NCBI GenBank assembly: GCA_002424495.1
Contig: DIKH01000286.1
Location: forward strand, 1,927 to 7,312
Source of the DNA: Desulfobacteraceae bacterium UBA5623
GTDB taxonomy: Bacteria > Desulfobacterota > DSM-4660 > Desulfatiglandales > Desulfatiglandaceae
DNA: 5,386 nt
Direction of reading: 5' to 3'
A program made the translations under genes and the position numbers. Shown here piece by piece: positions 1 through 5,003 of the stretch; positions within the stretch are counted from its first letter, which is position 1, and each line of letters starts with the position of its first letter. The notes beneath the pieces were generated by a model. The model ran no database searches. It was not told the origin of the DNA and saw nothing but the letters and a program-made list of their open reading frames with translations.

Positions 1-611
1 CTGGACTTGTAGCTGACAATCCCGGAGGTTACCGTATTGCCCAGGCCAAATGGATTGCCGATGGCCACAACCCAGTCTCCCACATTAAGGCTATCCGAAT
101 CTCCCATGGGCAGAGGCTCCAGTGCCTCGGATGTCTTGATGCGTATAAGGGCAAGATCGGTTTTCGGGTCACGGCCAATGATCTCTGCGGAAAATTCTTT
201 TTCATTCGCCAGCGTGACCTTAATCTCGTCGGTCTTTTCCACAACATGGTTGTTGGTCAGGATAAAGCCTTCCTTGTCAATAATAAAGCCGGAACCAAGG
301 CTTTTCTGTTTGAAATCCCTTGGCCTTCCCTGGTTCCCGAGGAACTGGTCAAAAAAATCCTTGAATGGGTCATTGGGGTTTGAATTACCAAAGGGGTGAT
401 GGAAAGGCCTCTTGCCCTTTATCACCTTTACAGTGCTGATATATACCACAGAGGGGCTGGCCTTTTTTACGAGCCCGGAAAAAGAACCGGGGGCGCCCTG
501 GCCGGCAAAACCGGCTACTTCCGCTGACCCTGGAATAAGTTCTATCGCAGTAAATACCACAATAAGAAAGATAAGCCCGATCATGCAGTGCCTATTACGG
601 ATGTTTTTCAT
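1..611 (-). CDS. htrA: HtrA/Do-family periplasmic serine protease, N-terminal part (cut by window edge)
   Basis: The 203 visible codons match the start of a trypsin-like HtrA/DegP/DegQ protease, which degrades or refolds damaged proteins in the periplasm. Residues 1-30 look like a Sec signal peptide: basic MKNIRNR, a hydrophobic core MIGLIFLIVVFTAIELI, then a small-residue region. Residues 45-60 (SGLVKKASPSVVYIST) open the protease domain. Residues 66-104, rich in Pro, Asn and Phe, fit the variable LA loop. LGSGFIIDKEGFILTNNHVV carries the catalytic His122, TDLAL carries the catalytic Asp152, and GDWVVAIGNPFGL is typical of the family. The GNSGG serine motif and the PDZ domains would lie beyond the left edge. 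The ATG at 611-609 is preceded by AGGA with 6-nt spacing. The gene lies 97 bp after the DUF1844 gene on the same strand. The choice among DegP, DegQ and DegS is open; the long LA-type loop favours a DegP/DegQ type. Confidence 0.93.
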   Translation of the reverse strand, partial: MKNIRNRHCMIGLIFLIVVFTAIELIPGSAEVAGFAGQGAPGSFSGLVKKASPSVVYISTVKVIKGKRPFHHPFGNSNPNDPFKDFFDQFLGNQGRPRDFKQKSLGSGFIIDKEGFILTNNHVVEKTDEIKVTLANEKEFSAEIIGRDPKTDLALIRIKTSEALEPLPMGDSDSLNVGDWVVAIGNPFGLGNTVTSGIVSYKS

Positions 612-654
612 TAGAGTTCCTGGCTTCCCTATATAGCGTCTGAACGAAAAGACC

Positions 655-674
655 ATTCAAACACAATTTTGAAT
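655..674. repeat. AT-rich inverted repeat between the DUF1844 and htrA genes
   Basis: ATTCAAA and TTTGAAT form 7-bp arms around the 6-nt spacer CACAAT. The repeat lies in the 97-bp gap between the DUF1844 stop and the htrA start. It could be a weak transcript hairpin or an operator for htrA. There is no GC-rich stem and no good U-run on the minus strand, so it is not a convincing terminator. Function unknown. Confidence 0.3.
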
Positions 675-708
675 TTTTAATCGTGAAGTTTGCATTAAAA
701 TCAGTTCA

Positions 709-1113
709 TCATTGTTTGCTGGCCTTGATGAAACGCCATCTGAGGTCAGCAAGGATGCTTTCGGTGAATTTCTGCTCTTCTTCTGTCAGATTGCCGGTGG
801 TCTTTTGCTGAAGCATGGCAATGGTATCAATGGTGTGTTTTGCCAGAGGCAGGTCCATGCGCTTTTCACCTGTCTGAGGATCAGGAATGTCACCAAGATG
901 GAAGAGGGCAGTCGAGCTCAGGCTGAAAATCAGGGCTGTGAAATTGGCCTCCGGCAGCGGCGGTGTCTCCCTCTTTTCTGATCTGGGCTGGGCCTTTTCC
1001 TCCTTGTCGGCCTTTTTTTCCGCTGGCTCGTCAGCAGCCTTATCCTTTAAATCTCCCCTCTCATCAAATGATCTACGGTCCTTTATAACGAATCCTTTTT
1101 CTTCTTCTGTCAT
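709..1113 (-). CDS. DUF1844 domain-containing protein
   Basis: This is a 134-residue protein of unknown function. Residues 1-52 are highly charged and probably disordered, rich in Lys, Glu, Asp and Ala. Residues 56-131 form the DUF1844 domain: ANFTALIFSLSSTALFHLG, then DIPDPQTGEK, DLPLAKHTIDTIAMLQQKT, GNLTEEEQKF and a C-terminal ILADLRWRFIKA helix. From family knowledge, this small, mostly helical domain is common in deltaproteobacteria and has no established biochemical role; no catalytic residues are evident. The ATG at 1113-1111 is chosen because AGGAG lies 9 nt upstream and the N-terminus then begins cleanly (MTEEEKGFVI). The frame stays open further upstream, but only by running antisense-free into the serA 3' end, so an earlier start is unlikely. 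It starts 49 bp after the serA stop on the same strand and is probably co-transcribed with it. No signal peptide is visible, so it is predicted cytoplasmic. Confidence 0.87.
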   Translation of the reverse strand: MTEEEKGFVIKDRRSFDERGDLKDKAADEPAEKKADKEEKAQPRSEKRETPPLPEANFTALIFSLSSTALFHLGDIPDPQTGEKRMDLPLAKHTIDTIAMLQQKTTGNLTEEEQKFTESILADLRWRFIKASKQ

Positions 1114-1128
1114 CACATCGGTCTCCTC

Positions 1129-1148
1129 TTCCAGAGGTGGTCCTGGAA
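1129..1148 (-). repeat. Intercistronic hairpin between serA and the DUF1844 gene
   Basis: TTCCAG and CTGGAA form a 6-bp stem with an 8-nt loop in the 49-bp gap. In the minus-strand transcript the stem ends directly before the DUF1844 Shine-Dalgarno (GAGGAGA). There is no following U-run, so it is not a terminator. It could stabilise the upstream transcript end or tune translation of the DUF1844 gene; that is inference. Confidence 0.4.
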
Positions 1149-1162
1149 AACAGCAATCATAC

Positions 1163-2743
1163 CTAAAGGTCAATCTTTCTAGCCGAAAAAACGTTTTCAA
1201 GCCCACGGATCTCATCGAGTATTTCATCACCGGCAACGGGGTTGGTAGAAAGAAGAATGACATTTTGTCTTTTCTCCTTTTCTTCACCAACCTGCATGCG
1301 GCTGATATTAATGCCATGACTTCCCAAGGTCGTTGCGATTTGCCCGATGACCCCCGGCGTGTCCTGGTTGTGGATGAAGAGGTTGTGTCCTTCCGGGATG
1401 GCCTCCATGAAGAAGTTGTTTATTCGAAGTATCCTGGGCAGTTTTTTCCCAAAGATAGTGCCTGATAAAATATTTTCTCCTTCAAGGGTCTTGACGGAGA
1501 GCTTGACCAGGCTTGAAAAGTCCTCAGAAGTGGTGCTCTTAGACTCGACAACCTTTATCCCTCGATCAGTTGCAATATGTGGCGCATTGACAAAGTTTAC
1601 ATCGTCTCCCAGGATAGGAGTCAACAGGCCTTTTAGCATAGCCGTTGTCAGTGGAGCGACATCATAGTCGGTTACAGTGCCTGAGTAGTCAATCCTGGCC
1701 TCCAAAATGGCGCTGTCTGCCAGTTGTGATTGAAATGCCCCCATCCTTTCCACCAGCGTAACATAGGGCCTCAGGATGGCCATCAGTTCGGCGCTTATAC
1801 TGGGGACGTTTACGGCGTTTTTTATGGTTCCGTGCAGGAGGTAGGCAACAATCTGTTCAGCCACATCCTTGGCTACATTGTCCTGCGCCTCCTTGGTGGA
1901 GGCACCCAGATGGGGGGTGCAGATAAAATTGGGCTGTGCAAGCAGCTCTGTCTTTTCCGGGGGTTCTTTAGTGAACACATCAAAGGCAGCCCCCCCCAGT
2001 TGACCTGATTTCAGAGCCTCACAGACATCGTCTTCATTGTAAATTCCGCCACGGGCGCAGTTGATCACCATCGCCCCTTTCTTCATTTTACTGATGGTAT
2101 CTTTATTGATAATATTGGTGGTCTCATCGGTTTTTGGCGTATGAACCGTAACATAGTCGGCCCGTCTAAGCAATTCATCAAACGAGACAGGCTCAAGATC
2201 CATCTTTTCAATTACCTCGGGCTTGATATAGGGGTCGTACACAATAACCTTCATCTTCATACCCTTTGCCCTGTCAGCTACAATACGGCCTATGTGTCCT
2301 GCACCTATGATACCCAGAGTCTTGTTAAAGAGTTCACGGCCCTTGAGCGTCTTTTTTTCCCATTTTCCATCTTTGAGAGAGCCTGTTGCCTGCGGGATAT
2401 TCCTTGACAGGGCAAATATCATGGCCATGGTGTGCTCGGCAGTGGTAATGGTATTTCCCTCAGGTGTATTCATCACAATAATCCCGCGCTGACTTGCAGC
2501 AGGGATGTCTACATTGTCAAGACCAATTCCCGCCCGGCCTATAACCTTCAGGTTGGGGGCGGCCCCGATTATATCCGCCGTAACCCTGGTGGCGCTACGG
2601 ATTACAAGGCCGTCATATTGTCCGATGATTTCCTTTAGTTCTTCAGGGGCAAGACCTACGTTGACATCCACTTCAATCCCCGGTGTCTCCTTAAGTATCT
2701 TGACCCCGACATCTGATAACTGGTCGCTTACAAGGACCTTCAT
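1163..2743 (-). CDS. serA: D-3-phosphoglycerate dehydrogenase, long form with ACT domain
   Basis: This enzyme oxidises 3-phosphoglycerate to 3-phosphohydroxypyruvate with NAD, the first step of serine synthesis, in the cytoplasm. At 526 residues it matches the long (type I) class. The substrate-binding domain spans about 1-97 and 287-310, with the NAD domain between them. GAGHIG (147-152) is the dinucleotide loop and Asp170 (VYDPY) the likely ribose-binding acid. The catalytic trio typical of the D-2-hydroxyacid dehydrogenase family is visible: Arg231 in NCARGG, Glu260 in TKEPP and His278 in TPHLG. An intervening allosteric-type domain follows at about 320-445. A C-terminal ACT domain (about 453-526) contains HNQDTPGVIGQIATTLGSHG, suggesting serine feedback control. 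The ATG has a strong AAGGAGGT Shine-Dalgarno (2751-2757, about 7 nt spacing). It appears to lead a cluster with the DUF1844 gene and perhaps htrA. All key residues are intact. Confidence 0.98.
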   Translation of the reverse strand: MKVLVSDQLSDVGVKILKETPGIEVDVNVGLAPEELKEIIGQYDGLVIRSATRVTADIIGAAPNLKVIGRAGIGLDNVDIPAASQRGIIVMNTPEGNTITTAEHTMAMIFALSRNIPQATGSLKDGKWEKKTLKGRELFNKTLGIIGAGHIGRIVADRAKGMKMKVIVYDPYIKPEVIEKMDLEPVSFDELLRRADYVTVHTPKTDETTNIINKDTISKMKKGAMVINCARGGIYNEDDVCEALKSGQLGGAAFDVFTKEPPEKTELLAQPNFICTPHLGASTKEAQDNVAKDVAEQIVAYLLHGTIKNAVNVPSISAELMAILRPYVTLVERMGAFQSQLADSAILEARIDYSGTVTDYDVAPLTTAMLKGLLTPILGDDVNFVNAPHIATDRGIKVVESKSTTSEDFSSLVKLSVKTLEGENILSGTIFGKKLPRILRINNFFMEAIPEGHNLFIHNQDTPGVIGQIATTLGSHGINISRMQVGEEKEKRQNVILLSTNPVAGDEILDEIRGLENVFSARKIDL

Positions 2744-2768
2744 GGGAAAACCTCCTTAAATTTTAATT

Positions 2769-2814
2769 ATTATACCCTGGCCAAAAATCGTATCATCTGA
2801 CGGGGATTTGTCAA
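2769..2814 (-). promoter_or_regulatory. Candidate serA promoter elements
   Basis: Two overlapping possibilities point at serA. A perfect -10 TATAAT lies at 2774-2769, which would start the transcript near 2762, just before the Shine-Dalgarno, but it lacks a good -35. Further upstream, a perfect -35 TTGACA at 2814-2809 is followed 16 bp later by TACGAT (2792-2787), a 4/6 match to -10. Either or both may be used. The start sites are not determined by sequence alone. Confidence 0.45.
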
Positions 2815-2874
2815 GTTTTTGATTGAGGACGCATGAGCGATAACTTTGTCTTGGCCCGTTTTGAATTAGGTATC

Positions 2875-3126
2875 CTATCCTCTGAGCACATCGTAGAATT
2901 GCCCTGACCTGTCTGTCTTTGCCCCGACTTTTGAGCCGCAGAATCTGCACCTGTATTCGTACTTATCCCCTTCCGGGAGGATCAGCAGTAGAAATTTATT
3001 TACCGGAACCGGTCTGCTGCACTTAGGGCAATAGAGCTCTGCCGCCTCAAGTTCTCCGAAATTGCTCGGGTGTTCCCCCTGCCGGCGCTGATAATGCCGG
3101 GAAGGATAGTATGGATCGTTTTTCAT
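2875..3126 (-). CDS. Small zinc-ribbon protein of unknown function
   Basis: This is an 83-residue soluble protein with two Cys pairs, CPKC (Cys33, Cys36) and CRFC (Cys60, Cys63), spaced as in a zinc ribbon and expected to hold one zinc ion. Between the pairs is the strand-rich segment PVPVNKFLLLILPEGDKYEY. The N-terminus is polar (MKNDPYYPSRHYQRRQGEHP) and there is no signal peptide. I recognise it only as a small zinc-ribbon type that I associate with deltaproteobacteria; no function is assigned. DNA, RNA or protein binding are all possible. The ATG at 3126-3124 is preferred, with a modest AAAGG about 8 nt upstream. A GTG at 3177 would add 17 Asn/Thr-rich residues and has no ribosome binding site. 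The gene is divergent from mce and lies 131 bp upstream of serA on the same strand, so it could be read into serA. Confidence 0.75.
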   Translation of the reverse strand: MKNDPYYPSRHYQRRQGEHPSNFGELEAAELYCPKCSRPVPVNKFLLLILPEGDKYEYRCRFCGSKVGAKTDRSGQFYDVLRG

Positions 3127-3189
3127 GGACAAAACCTTTAGATTTGATATATCGGTTGTGGTATTATTTAGGATCACTTAACTTAATCT

Positions 3190-3195
3190 TATAAT
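3190..3195 (+). promoter_or_regulatory. Possible -10 box for mce
   Basis: TATAAT is a perfect -10 hexamer in the AT-rich 143-bp divergent gap, about 75 bp before the mce start. The sequence 17 bp upstream (TTTAGG) is a poor -35 match, so the assignment is weak. The transcript leader would contain a small TTCAA/TTGAA hairpin at 3213-3228. No convincing promoter for the divergent zinc-ribbon gene was found in the same gap. Confidence 0.3.
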
Positions 3196-3256
3196 AAAAA
3201 ATCTTATGGAAATTCAAGCCCTATTGAAGGGGGAGAAATTTTGTCAAGGCTCTAAG

Positions 3257-3262
3257 AGGAGG
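3257..3262 (+). promoter_or_regulatory. mce ribosome binding site
   Basis: A full AGGAGG Shine-Dalgarno. It sits 7 nt before GTG at 3270 and 4 nt before TTG at 3267. The spacing favours GTG as the start of mce. Confidence 0.8.
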
Positions 3263-3269
3263 ATAATTG

Positions 3270-3674
3270 GTGAAAATAAAGCATATTGATCACATAGGTA
3301 TTGCTGTCAAGGCCATTGAGCAGGCGGGTAAATTTTACACGGACATCCTGGGGCTGAAGATCCATGATATCGAGACTGTTTCCGACCAGAAGGTGAATGT
3401 GGCCTTTATCCCTATTACGGACAGTGAAGTGGAACTGCTGGAATCCACTGAACCTGACGGGCCTGTTGCAAAGTTTATTGATAACAAGGGAGAAGGTGTG
3501 CAGCATATCGCATTCAGGGTGGAAAACATTGAGGCGGCGCTTCAGGAATTGAAGGATAAAGGGGTGCGACTGATAGACCAGACGCCGCGAAAAGGCGCAG
3601 GGGGTGCTATGATAGCCTTCATTCATCCCAAAGAGACCAACGGGGTCCTGGTGGAACTCTGTCAAAGAGATTGA
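3270..3674 (+). CDS. mce: Methylmalonyl-CoA epimerase
   Basis: This 134-residue single-chain VOC-fold (glyoxalase/dioxygenase superfamily) protein has the usual length for the epimerase. It interconverts (S)- and (R)-methylmalonyl-CoA, linking propionyl-CoA metabolism to the B12-dependent mutase. Two beta-alpha-beta-beta-beta modules are visible. The first opens with IDHIGIAV (metal ligand His8) and ends in SEVELLE (probable ligand Glu55). The second opens with GVQHIAFRV (ligand His79) and ends in GVLVELCQ (ligand Glu129). TPRKGAGGAMIAFIHPKETN is a very typical epimerase signature, which separates it from glyoxalase I and other VOC proteins. GTG is chosen as start from the spacing to AGGAGG; TTG one codon earlier is possible. 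No mutase or carboxylase genes are visible here, so it stands apart from the rest of its pathway. It converges with infA. It fits an anaerobe that makes or oxidises propionate, though the gene alone does not show the direction. Confidence 0.95.
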   Translation: MKIKHIDHIGIAVKAIEQAGKFYTDILGLKIHDIETVSDQKVNVAFIPITDSEVELLESTEPDGPVAKFIDNKGEGVQHIAFRVENIEAALQELKDKGVRLIDQTPRKGAGGAMIAFIHPKETNGVLVELCQRD

Positions 3675-3698
3675 TGGCCGGAAAGTGGCCTTTGGAGA

Positions 3699-3914
3699 CT
3701 AATGGCGGTAGGTTATCAGGCCGTGAGATGTGTCGTAAGGGGAGACGCTGACCTGGATCCGGTCTCCAACCATGACCTTGATCCGATGCTTTTTCATCCT
3801 TCCGGAAAGCACTGCCCTTACGATCATATTATTGTCGCACTTGATTTCCATTGTGCCGCCGCCAAGGATCTTGGCAACTGTGCCATCCAGCTGGATTAGG
3901 TCTTTTCGACTCAA
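3699..3914 (-). CDS. infA: Translation initiation factor IF-1, divergent stand-alone copy
   Basis: This 71-residue OB-fold (S1-like) protein is almost exactly the length of E. coli IF-1 (72) and aligns with it without gaps: IQLDGTV at 7-13, LSGRMKKHRIKVMVGDRIQV at 36-55, SPYDTSHGLITYR at 58-70. IF-1 binds the A site of the 30S subunit during initiation and assists IF-2 and IF-3. Compared with E. coli IF-1 as I recall it, His35 is Val, Tyr44 is Arg and Arg66 is Leu, so it may be a second or specialised copy. The start is inferred to be TTG at 3914-3912, since AAGGAG lies 4 nt upstream and the IF-1 N-terminus then aligns. The frame continues upstream to another TTG at 3968, but that extension does not resemble IF-1. 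It is not beside ribosomal protein genes; it converges with mce and is divergent from fdhD. Confidence 0.88.
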   Translation of the reverse strand: MSRKDLIQLDGTVAKILGGGTMEIKCDNNMIVRAVLSGRMKKHRIKVMVGDRIQVSVSPYDTSHGLITYRH

Positions 3915-4063
3915 AATGCTCCTTTTCCCACAACAGGCCGAATTTGTTGGGCGGCGCCCAGACTTCAACCTGCCAGGGGCACAAAAAAGCTCAGTGCAAA
4001 AAATGGGCTGTTGTTTTAGACTGTTCGGACCAAGGGGTTTAGCCGGGTGCGAAACTTGAATTT
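3915..4063 (-). promoter_or_regulatory. Long structured 5' leader of infA
   Basis: A transcript from the promoter at 4070-4097 would have about 149 nt before the infA TTG. It contains no AUG on the sense strand. Near the 3' end, TGGGC-GCC-GCCCA (3960-3948) makes a compact 5-bp hairpin. CAACA (3949-3945) can instead pair with TGTTG (3935-3931), extended by CC:GG across a bulged U. The two hairpins share 3948-3951, so they exclude each other. A further 7-nt stretch, ACAACAG (4014-4008), is complementary to CTGTTGT (3936-3930). The Shine-Dalgarno AAGGAG (3924-3919) follows immediately. It does not resemble a riboswitch class I can name. Confidence 0.45.
3919..3924 (-). promoter_or_regulatory. 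infA ribosome binding site deciding a TTG start
   Basis: AAGGAG lies 4 nt before TTG at 3914-3912. The spacing is slightly short, but no ATG or GTG lies nearby in frame and the IF-1 homology begins right after this TTG. Confidence 0.65.
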
Positions 4064-4069
4064 TTTTAG

Positions 4070-4097
4070 ATTATACCTTTTTTAATTTTGATGTCAA
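4070..4097 (-). promoter_or_regulatory. Sigma70-type promoter for infA
   Basis: A perfect -35 TTGACA (4097-4092) and a perfect -10 TATAAT (4075-4070) are separated by 16 bp on the minus strand. Transcription should start near 4063 and read into infA. This is the strongest promoter match in the window. The -35 box overlaps the FNR-type palindrome at 4088-4101. Confidence 0.82.
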
Positions 4098-4101
4098 TCA
4101 A
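4088..4101. promoter_or_regulatory. FNR/CRP-family-type operator palindrome
   Basis: TTGAT-GTCA-ATCAA matches the classical FNR consensus TTGAT-N4-ATCAA at all ten specified positions. The arms extend one more pair to TTTGAT/ATCAAA (4087-4102). It is centred at 4094.5, over the -35 of the infA promoter, where a bound protein should block RNA polymerase. It is about 90 bp upstream of the fdhD start, where it could act in activation. The regulator is unknown; deltaproteobacteria have several FNR-type proteins with differing specificities. Part of the palindrome comes from the -35 box, so chance is not excluded. Confidence 0.5.
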
Positions 4102-4157
4102 ATGCCCGTAATTATTTGCCGCCGGTCAAAAATGTCCCTCTTGGTCTTTTTGCCATC

Positions 4158-4169
4158 ATGCAATTGCAT
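4158..4169. repeat. 12-bp perfect palindrome upstream of fdhD
   Basis: ATGCAATTGCAT is fully self-complementary and ends 14 bp before the fdhD ATG, where the ribosome binding site or promoter should be. It could be an operator. It could also form a weak structure in the transcript. Function unknown. Confidence 0.4.
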
Positions 4170-4183
4170 ATAGCCACTCAATA

Positions 4184-4999
4184 ATGGAAGAAGTCATTTC
4201 AAGTAAAAGCTATCGTTCTTACACCTTCTCAGAGGGTGGTTTTTCTCAGGTAACGGCCGAACTGCTTGTGGAGGCACCTCTGGAGATCATAATCAACGGT
4301 CAGGCAAGCGTCCTCATCATGTTTACCCCTCGGAATATTATGGAGCTGGTAGTTGGCTTTGTTTTTACCGAAGGAATTATCAACAGGTTCTCTGACATAG
4401 AAAAATGCACAATCAATCCTGTCAGAAAACCCGATGGAGAAGAGATCATTGAGGCGCGGGTTGATATCGCCTCAAGTCAGGCGAGCAATCTTGCAGTCAA
4501 AGGTAAAAGGGTATCCTATTCCAGTTGCGGCGTATGCGGAAAGGAAGGCTATCTTGATCTGAAAAGTGGAATGCCCAGGGTAATGAGCAAACGCAGATTC
4601 TCCATGGACGTCCTGATGGGGATACCATCCAGGATGAGGGGATTTCAGCCGCTCTACAACAAGACCGGTGCAGCCCACGCCGCCATGCTGTTTGAAAGTG
4701 ACGGGACCCCCATAGTGCAATGTGAGGATATGGGAAGGCACAATGCCCTGGACAAGGTCATTGGAACGACCCTGATTAATGGAACCCTGCCGGATGACAA
4801 GATCGTTTTTTCAAGCGGCAGGGCAAGCCTTGAGATGATCATCAAGACTGCAAGGGCCGGTTTTCCCGTTTTTGTGGCCAAATCAAGGCCTACTTCAAAG
4901 GCGGTGGAGGCGGCCAAGTATTATAATATCACCCTGTTAGATCTGGCAAAAAACACCAACAGAGTTTACAGCCATGCCAGGCGCATCAAAGGTTTCTGA
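4184..4999 (+). CDS. fdhD: Formate dehydrogenase accessory sulfurtransferase FdhD
   Basis: FdhD moves sulfur from a cysteine desulfurase to the Mo(W)-bis-MGD cofactor, a step needed for active formate dehydrogenase; it acts in the cytoplasm. The 271 residues match the family length. Visible signatures in order are LVEAPLEIIINGQ (28-40), MELVVGFVFTEGII (53-66), SSCGVCGKEG (113-122) with the sulfur-carrying Cys115 and Cys118, TGAAHAAML (161-169), CEDMGRHNALDKVIG (180-194), SSGRASLEMIIKTARAGFPV (210-229) and SRPTSKAVEAA (234-244). All expected motifs are intact. The ATG at 4184 is the only standard start before the homology, but no Shine-Dalgarno precedes it; the frame is open back to 4112 with no ATG, GTG or TTG. 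mobA follows after 4 bp, so the two are surely co-transcribed. Its presence implies a molybdenum or tungsten formate dehydrogenase elsewhere in the genome. No good -10/-35 pair was found for fdhD. Confidence 0.97.
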   Translation: MEEVISSKSYRSYTFSEGGFSQVTAELLVEAPLEIIINGQASVLIMFTPRNIMELVVGFVFTEGIINRFSDIEKCTINPVRKPDGEEIIEARVDIASSQASNLAVKGKRVSYSSCGVCGKEGYLDLKSGMPRVMSKRRFSMDVLMGIPSRMRGFQPLYNKTGAAHAAMLFESDGTPIVQCEDMGRHNALDKVIGTTLINGTLPDDKIVFSSGRASLEMIIKTARAGFPVFVAKSRPTSKAVEAAKYYNITLLDLAKNTNRVYSHARRIKGF

Positions 5000-5003
5000 T
5001 CAA

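Noticed and set aside
630..660. htrA promoter formed by TTGAAT (660-655) and TATATA (635-630) on the minus strand.
   Set aside because: The 19-bp spacing is too long and the -35 match is incomplete; no heat-shock or sigmaE-type consensus could be recognised either.
1114..1317. N-terminal extension of the DUF1844 protein by 68 residues.
   Set aside because: It would overlap the serA 3' end and does not resemble the family; the ATG at 1113 has a good AGGAG.
887..1465. Long open frame on the plus strand opposite serA and the DUF1844 gene.
   Set aside because: It is Ser/Phe-rich low-complexity translation antisense to two well-supported genes, with no homology or ribosome binding site. The other antisense frames opposite serA, mce and fdhD are rejected for the same reason.
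3675..3698. Bidirectional terminator in the 24-bp gap between mce and infA.
   Set aside because: Only a 4-bp GGCC/GGCC stem with no adequate T-run on either strand. No convincing intrinsic terminator was found anywhere in the window.
3915..3968. N-terminal extension of IF-1 by 18 residues from a TTG at 3968.
   Set aside because: The added Arg/Cys-rich sequence is unlike IF-1, the total would exceed the family length, and AAGGAG lies before the inner TTG.
3948..4020. Possible selenocysteine tRNA or other structured RNA on the plus strand, suggested by GACTTCAACC after a GC-rich hairpin and by the nearby fdhD gene.
   Set aside because: The stem around TTCA is poorly paired and no matching acceptor arms or T-arm can be found, so it is better explained as the infA leader on the other strand.
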